A stretch of 9,152 nucleotides of DNA from Nostoc cf. edaphicum LEGE 07299. Lineage in GTDB: Bacteria > Cyanobacteriota > Cyanobacteriia > Cyanobacteriales > Nostocaceae. Positions 1 through 6,109 of this stretch are shown here, one piece after another. A program made the translations under genes and the position numbers. Each line of letters opens with the position of its first letter. Position 1 is the first letter of the stretch. Under the pieces are notes generated by a model, which had not been told where the DNA came from, made no database searches, and saw only the letters and a list, made by a program, of their open reading frames with translations. The stretch lies in NCBI RefSeq assembly GCF_015207245.1, contig NZ_JADEXF010000075.1, positions 1 through 9,152 on the forward strand, in the 5' to 3' direction.

Positions 1-130
1 AGTAAGAGGGAAAAGAGAGAAATAAAAATTTGATTTACCAATCATTGTTAGCTTGATACACTACTCGTGGGCTATCGCAAAAGTTTTGATAGGTGAATCA
101 GTTTTTAAATTTTTCTTCTTTATTTTTTAA

Positions 131-160
131 CTTTGCGCTCTTTGCGTCCTTTGCAGTTCG
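131..160. repeat. Short tandem CTTTGCG repeat (9-bp period)
   Basis: Three units starting at 131, 140 and 149 read CTTTGCG, CTTTGCG and CTTTGCA, each followed by two variable bases. Short CTTTGCG-type repeats are common between genes in Nostoc-type cyanobacteria (recalled knowledge, not searched here). The surrounding 1-219 stretch is AT-rich and I see no gene in it. Confidence 0.6.
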
Positions 161-219
161 TTCTCTTAATCTTTCAAATTTAATGGGACAGACCACTAGT
201 TTGTAATTTTAAATTCTAC

Positions 220-260
220 AAAGAGTGAGGAGTTATGATTTTCATAACTCCTCACTCTTT
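220..260. terminator. Perfect 19-bp inverted repeat at the 3' end of cutA
   Basis: The left arm 220-238 and right arm 242-260 are perfectly complementary, with only TTT (239-241) between them. The right arm contains the last codons and the stop codon of cutA. On the plus strand the stem is followed by a short T-rich stretch (ACTTTTTACTT). On the minus strand, the direction of cutA transcription, the following bases are AT-rich but have no clean U-run. It probably ends or stabilises the cutA operon transcript. It also resembles the GAGTTATGA-type dispersed palindromes of Nostoc genomes, so terminator function is inferred. Confidence 0.65.
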
Positions 261-584
261 ACTTTTTACTTGCTGAGAAATCCACTGCAAGTAGGCTTGA
301 GAACCGGCAACAATTGGTAAAGCAATAATTTCTGGCACTTCATAGGAATGAAGTTCTTTAATTTTGGCCTCCATTGCCGAAAATTGCGCCAAATCAGTTT
401 TAATCACTAATTGCCATTCTTGCTCTTTATGCAGTTCCCCTTGCCAGGTGTAAATTGAGTGGATTGGTAACAGACTCACACAAGCCGCGAGTTTAGCTTC
501 CACAAGGGCATTTGCAATTGCTTCTGCCTCCTGTATGTTGCCAGCCGTCACCAATACCACATCATAGCCAGCAGGTGTTTCCAT
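252..584 (-). CDS. cutA: Divalent-cation tolerance protein CutA
   Basis: This 110-residue protein has the full length of the CutA family: small, very stable trimeric cytosolic proteins with a ferredoxin-like fold, linked genetically to copper/divalent-cation tolerance. Visible landmarks are the N-terminal strand YDVVLVTAG (7-15), the LAACVSLLP segment with the conserved Cys35, TWQGEL around Trp47, the E..W.LVIKT strand (55-63) and the HSYEVPEI motif (79-86). The start is ATG at 584. A GAGG lies only two bases upstream, so translation may depend on coupling to the preceding gene, whose TAG ends five bases before this ATG. It is the last gene of a probable three-gene operon and ends inside a perfect inverted repeat. 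The identification is secure; the precise physiological role of CutA is unsettled in general. Confidence 0.93.
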   Translation of the reverse strand: METPAGYDVVLVTAGNIQEAEAIANALVEAKLAACVSLLPIHSIYTWQGELHKEQEWQLVIKTDLAQFSAMEAKIKELHSYEVPEIIALPIVAGSQAYLQWISQQVKSKE

Positions 585-589
585 GACCT

Positions 590-1603
590 CTAAACCGTCG
601 CAGACAAAGAATAGACCTGACCATCAATCAGCAGTCGGGTGATGCCCTTAGCTTGCAAATGAGTCCGAGCCTTATGGAGCATTTTACTATCAGGAACTTT
701 AATCACGCGATCGCGTTTAGTAGAAAAACGCTTGGCGACGCGATGGTTATCAAACACCGGCAGAGTTCTTTGCTGGGTTTCCAGGCTGGGAATTTGTCCC
801 AAATCACCAAAGTCCTTCAGAGGTCGCGTAATTAATTCCGAGGAACGGTCAATCACCAAATAGCAAGTTTTGGGCAAATTGGCTATCGACAGTGGTAATA
901 CTTCAACTGATGCTTCACCTGGTCTTCTTCTTGTAACTAAAGGTCTTTGCTCATCCAGGTCATCATCATCAAAGTCTTCTTCCTCAAAGTCATCATCTTC
1001 TAAATCATCATCTTCTAAATCGTCCAAATCCTCTGATTCATCTAGCAAATCTTCGCCCAGCATCTGCGCGATGACAGCCGCTCCTGGATGCTCATTCTTT
1101 AGCGGTGGGATGGGGATGCTGACTATTTCCGGCAGCTTTGGCTCTGGAGTTTCTAATTTCTCTGTAACTCGGAGCTTTGGTTTTTCCGTCGCCGAGGGGC
1201 GTCGCCGCACCCGTCTACTAGCAGCGAGTGACTCCGCCGTTTCCTCTGAGTAAAGTTCCTGTTCTACATGAATTACCCGACGTGGCAGTGGCTCAACCTT
1301 TGGTACTTCTACAGGCGGGGTTTCGATGGGTGGAACCTCTATCTCCGGCTCTGGTTGAGTCAGCAGTGGTAACTGCTCGTAGTTTACCTGCGCCCTACCC
1401 TCAGGAGTTCTCGCAGCCCGCTTTAAGGAGACTAAGTATTCATACTCATCTTCTGGCAAAGTGCTTTTGAGCAGACGACTAATTGTCGAATTACTCACAC
1501 CATAGCGGTCTGCCAAAGTTGAGGTTGTTTCGGCAGTTTCTCGATATAACTTAAGAATTTCTTGCTTGTCAGAATCTGTTAATTTTCTCACGGTAGATAC
1601 CAA
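590..1603 (-). CDS. Helix-turn-helix protein with acidic linker, function unknown
   Basis: The 337-residue product is modular. Residues 12-48 form a transposase/Hin-like helix-turn-helix (KQEILKLYRE..., then LADRYGVSNSTISRLLK). It is followed by a Pro/Glu-rich stretch (78-108), a basic patch RRVRRR (130-135), a strongly acidic tract (184-218) built of five-residue units such as LEDDD, and a folded-looking C-terminal domain (about 235-337) with strand patterns CYLVIDR and RLLIDGQVYSL. No transposase catalytic domain is visible, so it is better read as a DNA-binding, possibly regulatory or nucleoid-type, cyanobacterial protein than as a transposase. The start is TTG at 1603, because an in-frame TAA lies at 1612-1610. 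GTG at 1591 is the alternative and would remove only four residues. It sits between the membrane-protein gene (9-base gap) and cutA (5-base gap). Existence is sure; function is unknown. Confidence 0.8.
   Translation of the reverse strand: MVSTVRKLTDSDKQEILKLYRETAETTSTLADRYGVSNSTISRLLKSTLPEDEYEYLVSLKRAARTPEGRAQVNYEQLPLLTQPEPEIEVPPIETPPVEVPKVEPLPRRVIHVEQELYSEETAESLAASRRVRRRPSATEKPKLRVTEKLETPEPKLPEIVSIPIPPLKNEHPGAAVIAQMLGEDLLDESEDLDDLEDDDLEDDDFEEEDFDDDDLDEQRPLVTRRRPGEASVEVLPLSIANLPKTCYLVIDRSSELITRPLKDFGDLGQIPSLETQQRTLPVFDNHRVAKRFSTKRDRVIKVPDSKMLHKARTHLQAKGITRLLIDGQVYSLSATV
960..1019. repeat. 15-bp coding minisatellite in the acidic linker
   Basis: Four tandem 15-bp units start at 960, 975, 990 and 1005. 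The last two are identical (TCATCATCTTCTAAA on the plus strand). On the coding minus strand they specify the pentapeptides LEDDD, LEDDD, FEEED and FDDDD in the acidic tract of the HTH protein. The 15-bp unit keeps the frame, so copy-number change would only lengthen or shorten the linker. Confidence 0.8.
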
Positions 1604-1612
1604 AAATCTTTA

Positions 1613-2464
1613 CTAAGCTCGTTTTCGTCCACTGGTACGGCGCGTTCGTCTTAGTGATGCGTCATATTCTAAGACAGCGCCCATACCAAATAACACTCCA
1701 CTAAACACCCAAAACACTTCTAATATCTCTCCACTTTGATAATTGGGGCCTTGGGCATATTTAAACCACATATCTGCAATGTAAAGCGAAAAGGCCGCAG
1801 CTGCAATCATTCGCCAAGACTGGGAAACTCTTCCCCCCCAAAAGGCTAGTAGCAGGGTGGTAGCAATAATTAACAAAACCACATCGCTAACTACGTAAAA
1901 CCAATTCAAAATAGCGACTAGCAGTTCTGAGGGTGTTTCCTGTTGCATAGAAATCCACCATGCTAACAAACTACCGAACACTGCAATTGCTAACACAATT
2001 AGCCACTGCCATTTTTCCAGATTGATTCGCCTGGAAGCCACAGCTAAAATCATGCCTGCGCCAAGTAATAGATAACTAAGTACAAAAAATATATCGCCTA
2101 CAGACACATCCGGTTCATCTTTTAAAACTATTTCGGTATAGCCGAAAATTATCCCCCCAATGAAATAGGAAAGCATACCTAGCCCAATTAAGAGCCAAAC
2201 ATTCCGGCCACTGACGATTTGCTGACTCAGCCAGTTCCTCAAGCATAAGATACCGGCACCCAAATAAGCTAAAGCTTCAAAAATATTTGTGCCAATCACA
2301 TACCACTCGGCTCGGCTTTCTATGCCATCTGCTCCGGGAACTTTGGCACTAAACAACAAAAAGTATAGCAGTGCCAGTACGGCCCAGCCAATATTAGCTA
2401 AGACAATGTTCTGAGTGTTGAAAATGGATTTAGAAAAGAACGAATTCTCGTAAGAGTTATTCAT
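1613..2464 (-). CDS. Polytopic membrane protein, about eight transmembrane segments
   Basis: The 283-residue protein is strongly hydrophobic. Likely membrane segments lie near residues 20-40, 55-76, 88-109, 121-143, 152-171, 181-208, 216-235 and 246-264. The C-terminus is short and very basic (LRRTRRTSGRKRA), consistent with a cytosolic tail. I see no transporter signature, catalytic motif or signalling output domain. The layout resembles the membrane-sensor portions found in front of GGDEF/kinase proteins, but here it stands alone. The start is ATG at 2464, with no clear ribosome binding site in front. It is the first gene of a probable operon with the HTH protein and cutA. A membrane protein followed closely by a DNA-binding protein could suggest a signalling pair, which is inference only. 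Confidence 0.75.
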   Translation of the reverse strand: MNNSYENSFFSKSIFNTQNIVLANIGWAVLALLYFLLFSAKVPGADGIESRAEWYVIGTNIFEALAYLGAGILCLRNWLSQQIVSGRNVWLLIGLGMLSYFIGGIIFGYTEIVLKDEPDVSVGDIFFVLSYLLLGAGMILAVASRRINLEKWQWLIVLAIAVFGSLLAWWISMQQETPSELLVAILNWFYVVSDVVLLIIATTLLLAFWGGRVSQSWRMIAAAAFSLYIADMWFKYAQGPNYQSGEILEVFWVFSGVLFGMGAVLEYDASLRRTRRTSGRKRA

Positions 2465-2588
2465 AAAACTTGACTATGTAGATGCTCTCTGGCAGTATTT
2501 TGATTTAAAGGACTGTATATCTAGCAGTGTGTTTGCTAAGTAATGCACAATAGGACACCAAAAACAAGTGCCATTGGTAGGAATTTTG

Positions 2589-3248
2589 TTACTGCCATAG
2601 TTTACCCAGTGGCGATTGATTTAGCCAAGTGATAAACAGCGATCGCTCGGCTTCTGGCATATCTTCTAGCTTATAAATCACTTGTTTGGTAAAATTGGCG
2701 TTGCCAAAATAGCCTTTTCCTAATCGATGCAGTTCTTGTAACAGGATTACTACATGATTTTCTTGCCAATCAGGTATTTTAGCTGTCGGTAACGGATTAG
2801 TAGATACCAAATATTTAACTGCTTCTAGGGAAGATGCTTGGGGAAATTGTTTCTGCTTGAACACTTCGGCAATATCTTTTTCAAATAATGCAGCTTGCCT
2901 AGCACCTAAAAACTCTTCAATGTCGATAGAAACACCCTGTAACAGCAAAATACTGGCTTGGATTAAAATCGCCGTTTTGCCATGACTACCTGTGTCACCA
3001 TCCAGTTGCTCTAAACGGATTTTACCCCAAACACTAAACCGTTCGGGTTCTTCCAGTAAAACACAGGCTTTACCTCGGTTATCCGTCAATTCTCTCCATA
3101 AGGCTCTAGCTTCTTCTTCTTGACTAGCTTTGAAAACACTAATCAAGCGAAAAGTCTGCCCTTGATAACTGAGAATCGGCACCTGCTGATCCTTTTTTGG
3201 GTGCTGAATGCTTGATATTTCAACATCCTGCCGTTTGAGAATAAACAT
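2589..3248 (-). CDS. Conserved hypothetical protein, cyanobacterial type
   Basis: This 219-residue soluble protein has no signal peptide or membrane segment. The N-terminal half (1-80) has a strand pattern (VPILSYQGQTFRLISVF, then ACVLLEEPERFSVWGKIRLEQL). It is followed by a hydrophobic helix (92-106, TAILIQASILLLQGV) and a helical C-terminal half ending NQSPLGKLWQ. I find no catalytic motif. From memory it resembles proteins annotated in Nostoc as the Npun_F0813 family; I could not verify this. The start is ATG at 3248, with GAGGAG (3269-3264) about 15 bases upstream and a good promoter at 3293-3321. A 124-base gap containing nothing recognisable separates it from the membrane-protein gene, so co-transcription is uncertain. 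Confidence 0.75.
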   Translation of the reverse strand: MFILKRQDVEISSIQHPKKDQQVPILSYQGQTFRLISVFKASQEEEARALWRELTDNRGKACVLLEEPERFSVWGKIRLEQLDGDTGSHGKTAILIQASILLLQGVSIDIEEFLGARQAALFEKDIAEVFKQKQFPQASSLEAVKYLVSTNPLPTAKIPDWQENHVVILLQELHRLGKGYFGNANFTKQVIYKLEDMPEAERSLFITWLNQSPLGKLWQ

Positions 3249-3292
3249 GGCACTAGCAAATAACTCCTCACAGGGGCACTCTTAATATGGAA

Positions 3293-3321
3293 TATATAAT
3301 GGCATTTGGCAGTATCGGCAA
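3293..3321 (-). promoter_or_regulatory. Sigma-70-type promoter for the 219-residue gene
   Basis: Read on the minus strand, TTGCCG (3321-3316) is followed after 17 bases by TATATA (3298-3293). This places a start of transcription roughly 40 bases ahead of the ATG at 3248. The match is by eye to the bacterial consensus and is unproven. Confidence 0.45.
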
Positions 3322-3537
3322 GGCTGAAATTACCTAGCATACTGTGGAAATGGGTCTAGCGATCGCCAGTTCTTTCCCGAAGGTAGCCGCCCATAGGAGG
3401 GTGGCGTTAACAGGCAAATAACCCTTTGACAACTCAATATATCTAAACCAATACTCCATCTGTTTCGTTTTCGGTGTAGATTAACTAACTAGCGACTAGC
3501 ATCTTAGCCTTGCTAGTAGTAAATCTGCAATTTTCGA

Positions 3538-3567
3538 TTGCTTCTTGGTAGGTGAACACGATATAAT
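3538..3567 (+). promoter_or_regulatory. Promoter of tRNA-Arg
   Basis: TTGCTT (3538-3543) and a perfect TATAAT (3562-3567) are separated by 18 bases, about 38 bases upstream of the tRNA. This is the best consensus promoter in the window and fits a strongly expressed stable RNA. The small inverted repeat 3527-3541 overlaps its -35 end. Confidence 0.6.
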
Positions 3568-3578
3568 ATTGCAGATGA

Positions 3579-3590
3579 CTCCTTCGGGAG
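3579..3590 (+). promoter_or_regulatory. UUCG tetraloop hairpin in the tRNA-Arg leader
   Basis: CTCC TTCG GGAG forms a four-pair stem closed by the unusually stable UUCG loop. It is followed by U-rich ATTATTTTGTTTT running up to the tRNA. It lies between the predicted transcription start and the tRNA 5' end. It may aid processing or act as a weak attenuator; no function is shown. Confidence 0.4.
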
Positions 3591-3605
3591 CCATTATTTT
3601 GTTTT

Positions 3606-3678
3606 GGGCGCGTAGCTCAGTGGATAGAGCAATTGCCTTCTAAGCAATCGGTCGCAGGTTCGAACCCTGCCGCGCTCG
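3606..3678 (+). tRNA. tRNA-Arg(UCU)
   Basis: The cloverleaf is complete in 73 bases. The acceptor stem GGGCGCG (3606-3612) pairs with CGCGCTC (3671-3677) through one G-U. The anticodon stem ATTGC/GCAAT encloses loop CTTCTAA with anticodon TCT at 3639-3641. The T arm GCAGG-TTCGAAC-CCTGC is perfect. The discriminator is G3678 and CCA is not encoded. There is no intron. It decodes AGA/AGG arginine codons. An endonuclease gene begins 57 bases downstream on the same strand. Confidence 0.96.
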
Positions 3679-3735
3679 TTTTAACTTAATATGTACCCTC
3701 AAGCACTGTGAAGTGATACGATCATTTCCACGTTT

Positions 3736-4428
3736 GTGGGTTCGTTATTGCTGCACCATACTAAGAACAAGGGCGATATTGCTGCTACAAAAGCAATGGC
3801 TGATCTAACCCTTAAAGGTTATTTAGTCCTCACGCCACTTGTTTGTGAACATTTACCTTTTGATTTTGTTGTCTACAAAGACGATAAATTTTACAAAATA
3901 CAAGCTAAATACGCGGGAGATAACAGGGTAGTAAATAAAACTATTTGGGTAGATAAAAATGGGACTCATCAGAAGAAGTACAAAGTAAATGACTTTGACT
4001 TTTATGCTGTTTATCTGCCTGATATAGATAAAGTTGTTTATCCATCAATTAACTTTGATGGTTGCTACATAACTACTCAGATACCTAATTCAGCTACACC
4101 GTTTTACTGGTGGGAGGATTTTACAGACTTTACTGAAGCAGCGTCTAAGCAAACCTACAAGGAGTTTGGCGTTGATTTAACAACTAGAAAGATTAACCCA
4201 GACTCTAGAATTCATACCAGAAAAGTTGAAAGACCATCTAAAGAAGAACTAGAAAAACTAGTTTGGGAAAAGCCAACCGCACAAATTGGTAGAGGTTTTG
4301 GCGTGTCTGATAAGGCTGTAGAAAAGTGGTGTAAGGCTTATGGGATAGAAAAGCCACCTAGAGGGTATTGGGTTAAAAAAGCTTATGGTAAAATAGAAGG
4401 ACAGTTAATAACCCATGACAAAGGTTGA
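3736..4428 (+). CDS. PD-(D/E)XK homing-endonuclease-like protein with C-terminal HTH
   Basis: The 230-residue protein has two parts. Residues 8-60 carry an HTKNKGD helix (8-14), PFDFVV with the probable metal ligand Asp43, and IQAKYA with Gln56-x-Lys58. This is the arrangement of the PD-(D/E)XK group-I-intron endonucleases typified by cyanobacterial I-Ssp6803I, where Gln can stand in the usual acidic position. Residues about 168-215 (EELEKLVWEKPTAQIG, FGVSDKAVEKWCKAYGI, PPRGYW) form the helix-turn-helix often attached to phage and intron HNH nucleases, presumably for target recognition. I-Ssp6803I is about 150 residues, so this protein is longer through that extra domain. The start is GTG at 3736, since an in-frame TGA lies at 3709; the next ATG (3796) would cut off the conserved helix. 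No good ribosome binding site is seen. It is not inside an intron: the preceding tRNA-Arg is intact. Its last five codons overlap a decayed tRNA-Thr fragment. Nuclease family is fairly sure; homing role is inferred. Confidence 0.82.
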   Translation: MGSLLLHHTKNKGDIAATKAMADLTLKGYLVLTPLVCEHLPFDFVVYKDDKFYKIQAKYAGDNRVVNKTIWVDKNGTHQKKYKVNDFDFYAVYLPDIDKVVYPSINFDGCYITTQIPNSATPFYWWEDFTDFTEAASKQTYKEFGVDLTTRKINPDSRIHTRKVERPSKEELEKLVWEKPTAQIGRGFGVSDKAVEKWCKAYGIEKPPRGYWVKKAYGKIEGQLITHDKG

Positions 4429-4458
4429 ACTCGTGACCACATCTTTAATAAAAATGTG
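4411..4458 (-). pseudogene. Diverged 3' half of tRNA-Thr (att-like or exon remnant)
   Basis: Without gaps, 4411-4458 matches the 3' part of the intact tRNA-Thr (4618-4665) at 35 of 48 positions by hand count, in the same orientation, with 14 consecutive identical bases (4425-4438). It covers the acceptor 3' strand, the T arm (loop TTCAACC), the variable loop and the anticodon arm. The anticodon stem is still fully pairable (CATTT with AGATG) because two changed pairs are compensated. The anticodon position would read ATT. No matching 5' acceptor strand is found at 4459-4495, so it is not a complete tRNA. Its end encodes the last residues and stop of the endonuclease gene on the opposite strand. 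Confidence 0.65.
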
Positions 4459-4476
4459 AGTTGTACTAGGATAATA

Positions 4477-4536
4477 CTCACTTGATACCCAAAATTTTGG
4501 ATTTATAGCGAACTCATAGTCAAAATATCAAGTAAG
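4477..4536. repeat. Inverted repeat with central CCAAAATTTTGG palindrome
   Basis: CTCACTTGATA (4477-4487) and TATCAAGTAAG (4526-4536) are complementary with one mismatch. Between them lies the perfect 12-bp palindrome 4489-4500. A further stem, CAGCTT with AAGCTG, follows near 4550-4577. These structures fill the spacer between the tRNA-Thr fragment and intact tRNA-Thr. No coding potential is evident in 4459-4616. Confidence 0.5.
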
Positions 4537-4616
4537 GGAATCAGTTTTCTCAGCTTCAAGTCCCTATATAAAGCTGAAACCCTTAACTTTATGTTGATTG
4601 TTCTGTAAATTTAAAA

Positions 4617-4688
4617 AGCCCGTGACGAGGATTGAACTCGTGACCTCACCCTTACCAAGGGTGTGCTCTACCACTGAGCCACACGGGC
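4617..4688 (-). tRNA. tRNA-Thr(GGU)
   Basis: The cloverleaf is complete in 72 bases. Acceptor stem GCCCGTG pairs perfectly with CACGGGC (ends at 4688 and 4618). The D arm is GCTC/GAGC. The anticodon stem CACCC/GGGTG encloses TTGGTAA with anticodon GGT (4656-4654). The T arm is ACGAG-TTCAATC-CTCGT. The discriminator is T and CCA is not encoded. It reads ACC/ACU codons. It follows tRNA-Tyr by 90 bases on the same strand, so the two may be co-transcribed. A diverged copy of its 3' half lies 158 bases downstream. Confidence 0.96.
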
Positions 4689-4778
4689 AAAATATAACTT
4701 CGGTTTTTTAGTTGTAAGTTACAATGCTGGGAGCTTTGCTCTTAACCCAGTCATTATAACTTATAACTTCGTAAGTGG

Positions 4779-4861
4779 TGGGCCGGGCTGGATTTGAACC
4801 AGCGTAGGCGCTAGCCAACGGATTTACAGTCCGTCTCCATTAACCACTCGGACACCGACCC
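4779..4861 (-). tRNA. tRNA-Tyr(GUA)
   Basis: This 83-base class II tRNA has a long variable arm. Acceptor stem GGGTCGG pairs with CCGGCCC through one T-G wobble. The anticodon stem ACGGA/TCCGT encloses CTGTAAA with anticodon GTA (4827-4825). The T arm is GCTGG-TTCAAAT-CCAGC. The discriminator is A and CCA is not encoded. It reads UAC/UAU codons. It is the upstream member of a Tyr-Thr tRNA pair. Confidence 0.96.
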
Positions 4862-4933
4862 GATTTGTCTCACGATTTAAAATCTTAGCACCATGTTTTA
4901 TAAATAGCAAGGGATTAGGAAAAATAACTTGCA

Positions 4934-4965
4934 GGTAGAGATCGCAACAAAACTGCGTCTCTACC
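4934..4965 (-). terminator. Hairpin downstream of nadA
   Basis: GGTAGAGA (4934-4941) pairs with TCTCTACC (4958-4965). After one bulged T, CGC pairs with GCG, giving 11 pairs around a nine-base loop. It lies 20 bases past the nadA stop and is followed on the minus strand, after about ten bases, by a T-rich run. GTAGAGACGCG-type palindromes are also a familiar dispersed repeat in Nostoc genomes (from memory). It may therefore be a repeat that serves as terminator. Confidence 0.55.
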
Positions 4966-4985
4966 ATCGGGATAGAAAATACTGG

Positions 4986-5960
4986 TTACACGCTCATTTC
5001 CAGCATTCGCTGCATTGGTCGCAGTGCAGCAAGGCGAATATCCTCTGACATGGTAATTTCGGGAGTACGATTTTTCATTGCCCAGTAGAGCTTTTCTAAG
5101 GTGTTTAGCCGCATAAAGGGACATTCGTTACAAGCACAGTTATTCATCGGCGGCGCAGGAATAAAATGCTTGTCAGGAGCTAATTTTTGCATTTGATGAA
5201 TGATTCCCGGCTCCGTAGCAACGATAAATTCTTTGGTGGGGCTGTTTTGGCAATACTTGAGTAAGGCGGCTGTGGAGCCAATAAAACTGGCGTGGCGCAA
5301 TACACTACTTTCACATTCTGGGTGTGCGATCGCCTCTGCTTCGGGATGGGCAATTTTTAACTGGACAATTTTCTTTTCCGAAAAAGTTTCATGGACAACA
5401 CAGCTACCTTGCCATAGCACCAAATCTCGTCCCGTCTGTTCCATGACATACCGCCCCAAATTCCGATCTGGGGCAAAAATAATCGGCTGTTCTTTCGGTA
5501 TCTGCTGCACAATTTTCACAGCGTTGGAACTAGTACAAATAATATCGCTCATCGCCTTGATATCAGCAGAACAGTTGATGTAAGACACCACCAAATGATC
5601 TGGATGTGCTGCTTTAAAAGCTGCAAACGCCTCTGGTGGACAACTATCTGCTAAAGAACAACCAGCATCCAAATCTGGTAGAAGTACTAATTTATCGGGA
5701 TTAAGTATCTTTGCTGTTTCTGCCATGAAGTGAACACCAGCAAAGACGATCGCATCCGCATTGGTTTTTTCGGCGGCTCTTGCCAGTTGTAATGAATCCC
5801 CAATAAAGTCTGCAATATCCTGAATATCTGGCTCTTGATAATAATGTGCCAGGATAACGGCGTTGAGTTCTTTTTTGAGACTCTGAATCGCGGCAAACAA
5901 ATCTAGTGGTAGTTCACCCAGTTGGGTGTTTTCTCGTTGAGCTAGTGCAGTGGTAAACAC
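4986..5960 (-). CDS. nadA: Quinolinate synthase NadA
   Basis: NadA condenses iminoaspartate with dihydroxyacetone phosphate to quinolinate in de novo NAD synthesis, using an oxygen-sensitive [4Fe-4S] cluster in the cytosol. The 324-residue protein is full length. Landmarks are [23 protein letters not shown] (36-57 region), [14 protein letters not shown] (73-86), and the three cluster regions: DAGCSLAD (Cys101), WQGSCVVHE (Cys187) and [11 protein letters not shown] (Cys275, 277, 280; probably Cys280 as third ligand). Also present are FAPDRNLG (162-169) and [11 protein letters not shown] (248-257). The start is GTG at 5960, giving the expected N-terminus; no clear ribosome binding site precedes it. 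It is monocistronic here: nadB and nadC, which act just before and after it, are not in the window. It is transcribed away from the phosphoesterase gene. Confidence 0.97.
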   Translation of the reverse strand: MFTTALAQRENTQLGELPLDLFAAIQSLKKELNAVILAHYYQEPDIQDIADFIGDSLQLARAAEKTNADAIVFAGVHFMAETAKILNPDKLVLLPDLDAGCSLADSCPPEAFAAFKAAHPDHLVVSYINCSADIKAMSDIICTSSNAVKIVQQIPKEQPIIFAPDRNLGRYVMEQTGRDLVLWQGSCVVHETFSEKKIVQLKIAHPEAEAIAHPECESSVLRHASFIGSTAALLKYCQNSPTKEFIVATEPGIIHQMQKLAPDKHFIPAPPMNNCACNECPFMRLNTLEKLYWAMKNRTPEITMSEDIRLAALRPMQRMLEMSV

Positions 5961-6109
5961 AGTTTAGGGGTGCTTTATGTTGCAAATGTATGTCCTGTGG
6001 ATTCAATTATAGTAGTTTTTACCAAAAATAGTGGACGGTTGATATTTTGGGGTTGTGTCCAAATCGGGTTGAGTTTCATATCCTGGAGATAGACGGCAAG
6101 GAAAGTGGC

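Larger units (their letters stand above)
3249..3605. other. Intergenic stretch between divergent hypothetical gene and tRNA-Arg
   Basis: No credible gene is seen in these 357 bases. The stretch holds a minus-strand promoter (3293-3321), a HIP1 site (3359-3366) and a GC-rich hairpin, 3386-3392 with 3399-3405 (GCCGCCC/GGGTGGC, one G-T pair, six-base loop). It also holds two small inverted repeats: ACTAGC 3495-3500 with GCTAGT 3512-3517, and GCAAT 3527-3531 with ATTGC 3537-3541. The plus-strand promoter and leader of tRNA-Arg complete it. Confidence 0.6.

Noticed and set aside
870..1253. Plus-strand open frame coding a Ser/Lys-rich 127-residue protein
   Set aside because: The Ser-rich repeats are only the antisense reading of the Asp/Glu codon repeats in the minus-strand HTH protein.
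590..1603. Calling the HTH protein a transposase
   Set aside because: Only the N-terminal HTH resembles transposases. There is no DDE or other catalytic domain, and no terminal inverted repeats flank the gene.
3143..3340. Minus-strand 65-residue frame upstream of the 219-residue gene
   Set aside because: It overlaps the start of a better-supported gene in another frame, spans the predicted promoter and has no recognisable pattern.
4411..4495. A complete second tRNA gene
   Set aside because: The anticodon and T arms fold, but no 5' acceptor strand pairs with the 3' strand and the D loop would be abnormally long.
4459..4616. A group I intron remnant matching the neighbouring endonuclease
   Set aside because: I could find a GACTA motif but not the paired P7/S element or a convincing core, and the endonuclease gene lies on the other side of the tRNA fragment.
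6047..6109. TTG-started N-terminal extension of the metallophosphoesterase
   Set aside because: The extension lacks family-like sequence, and the ATG at 6110 has a ribosome binding site and places the first metal motif at a normal position.
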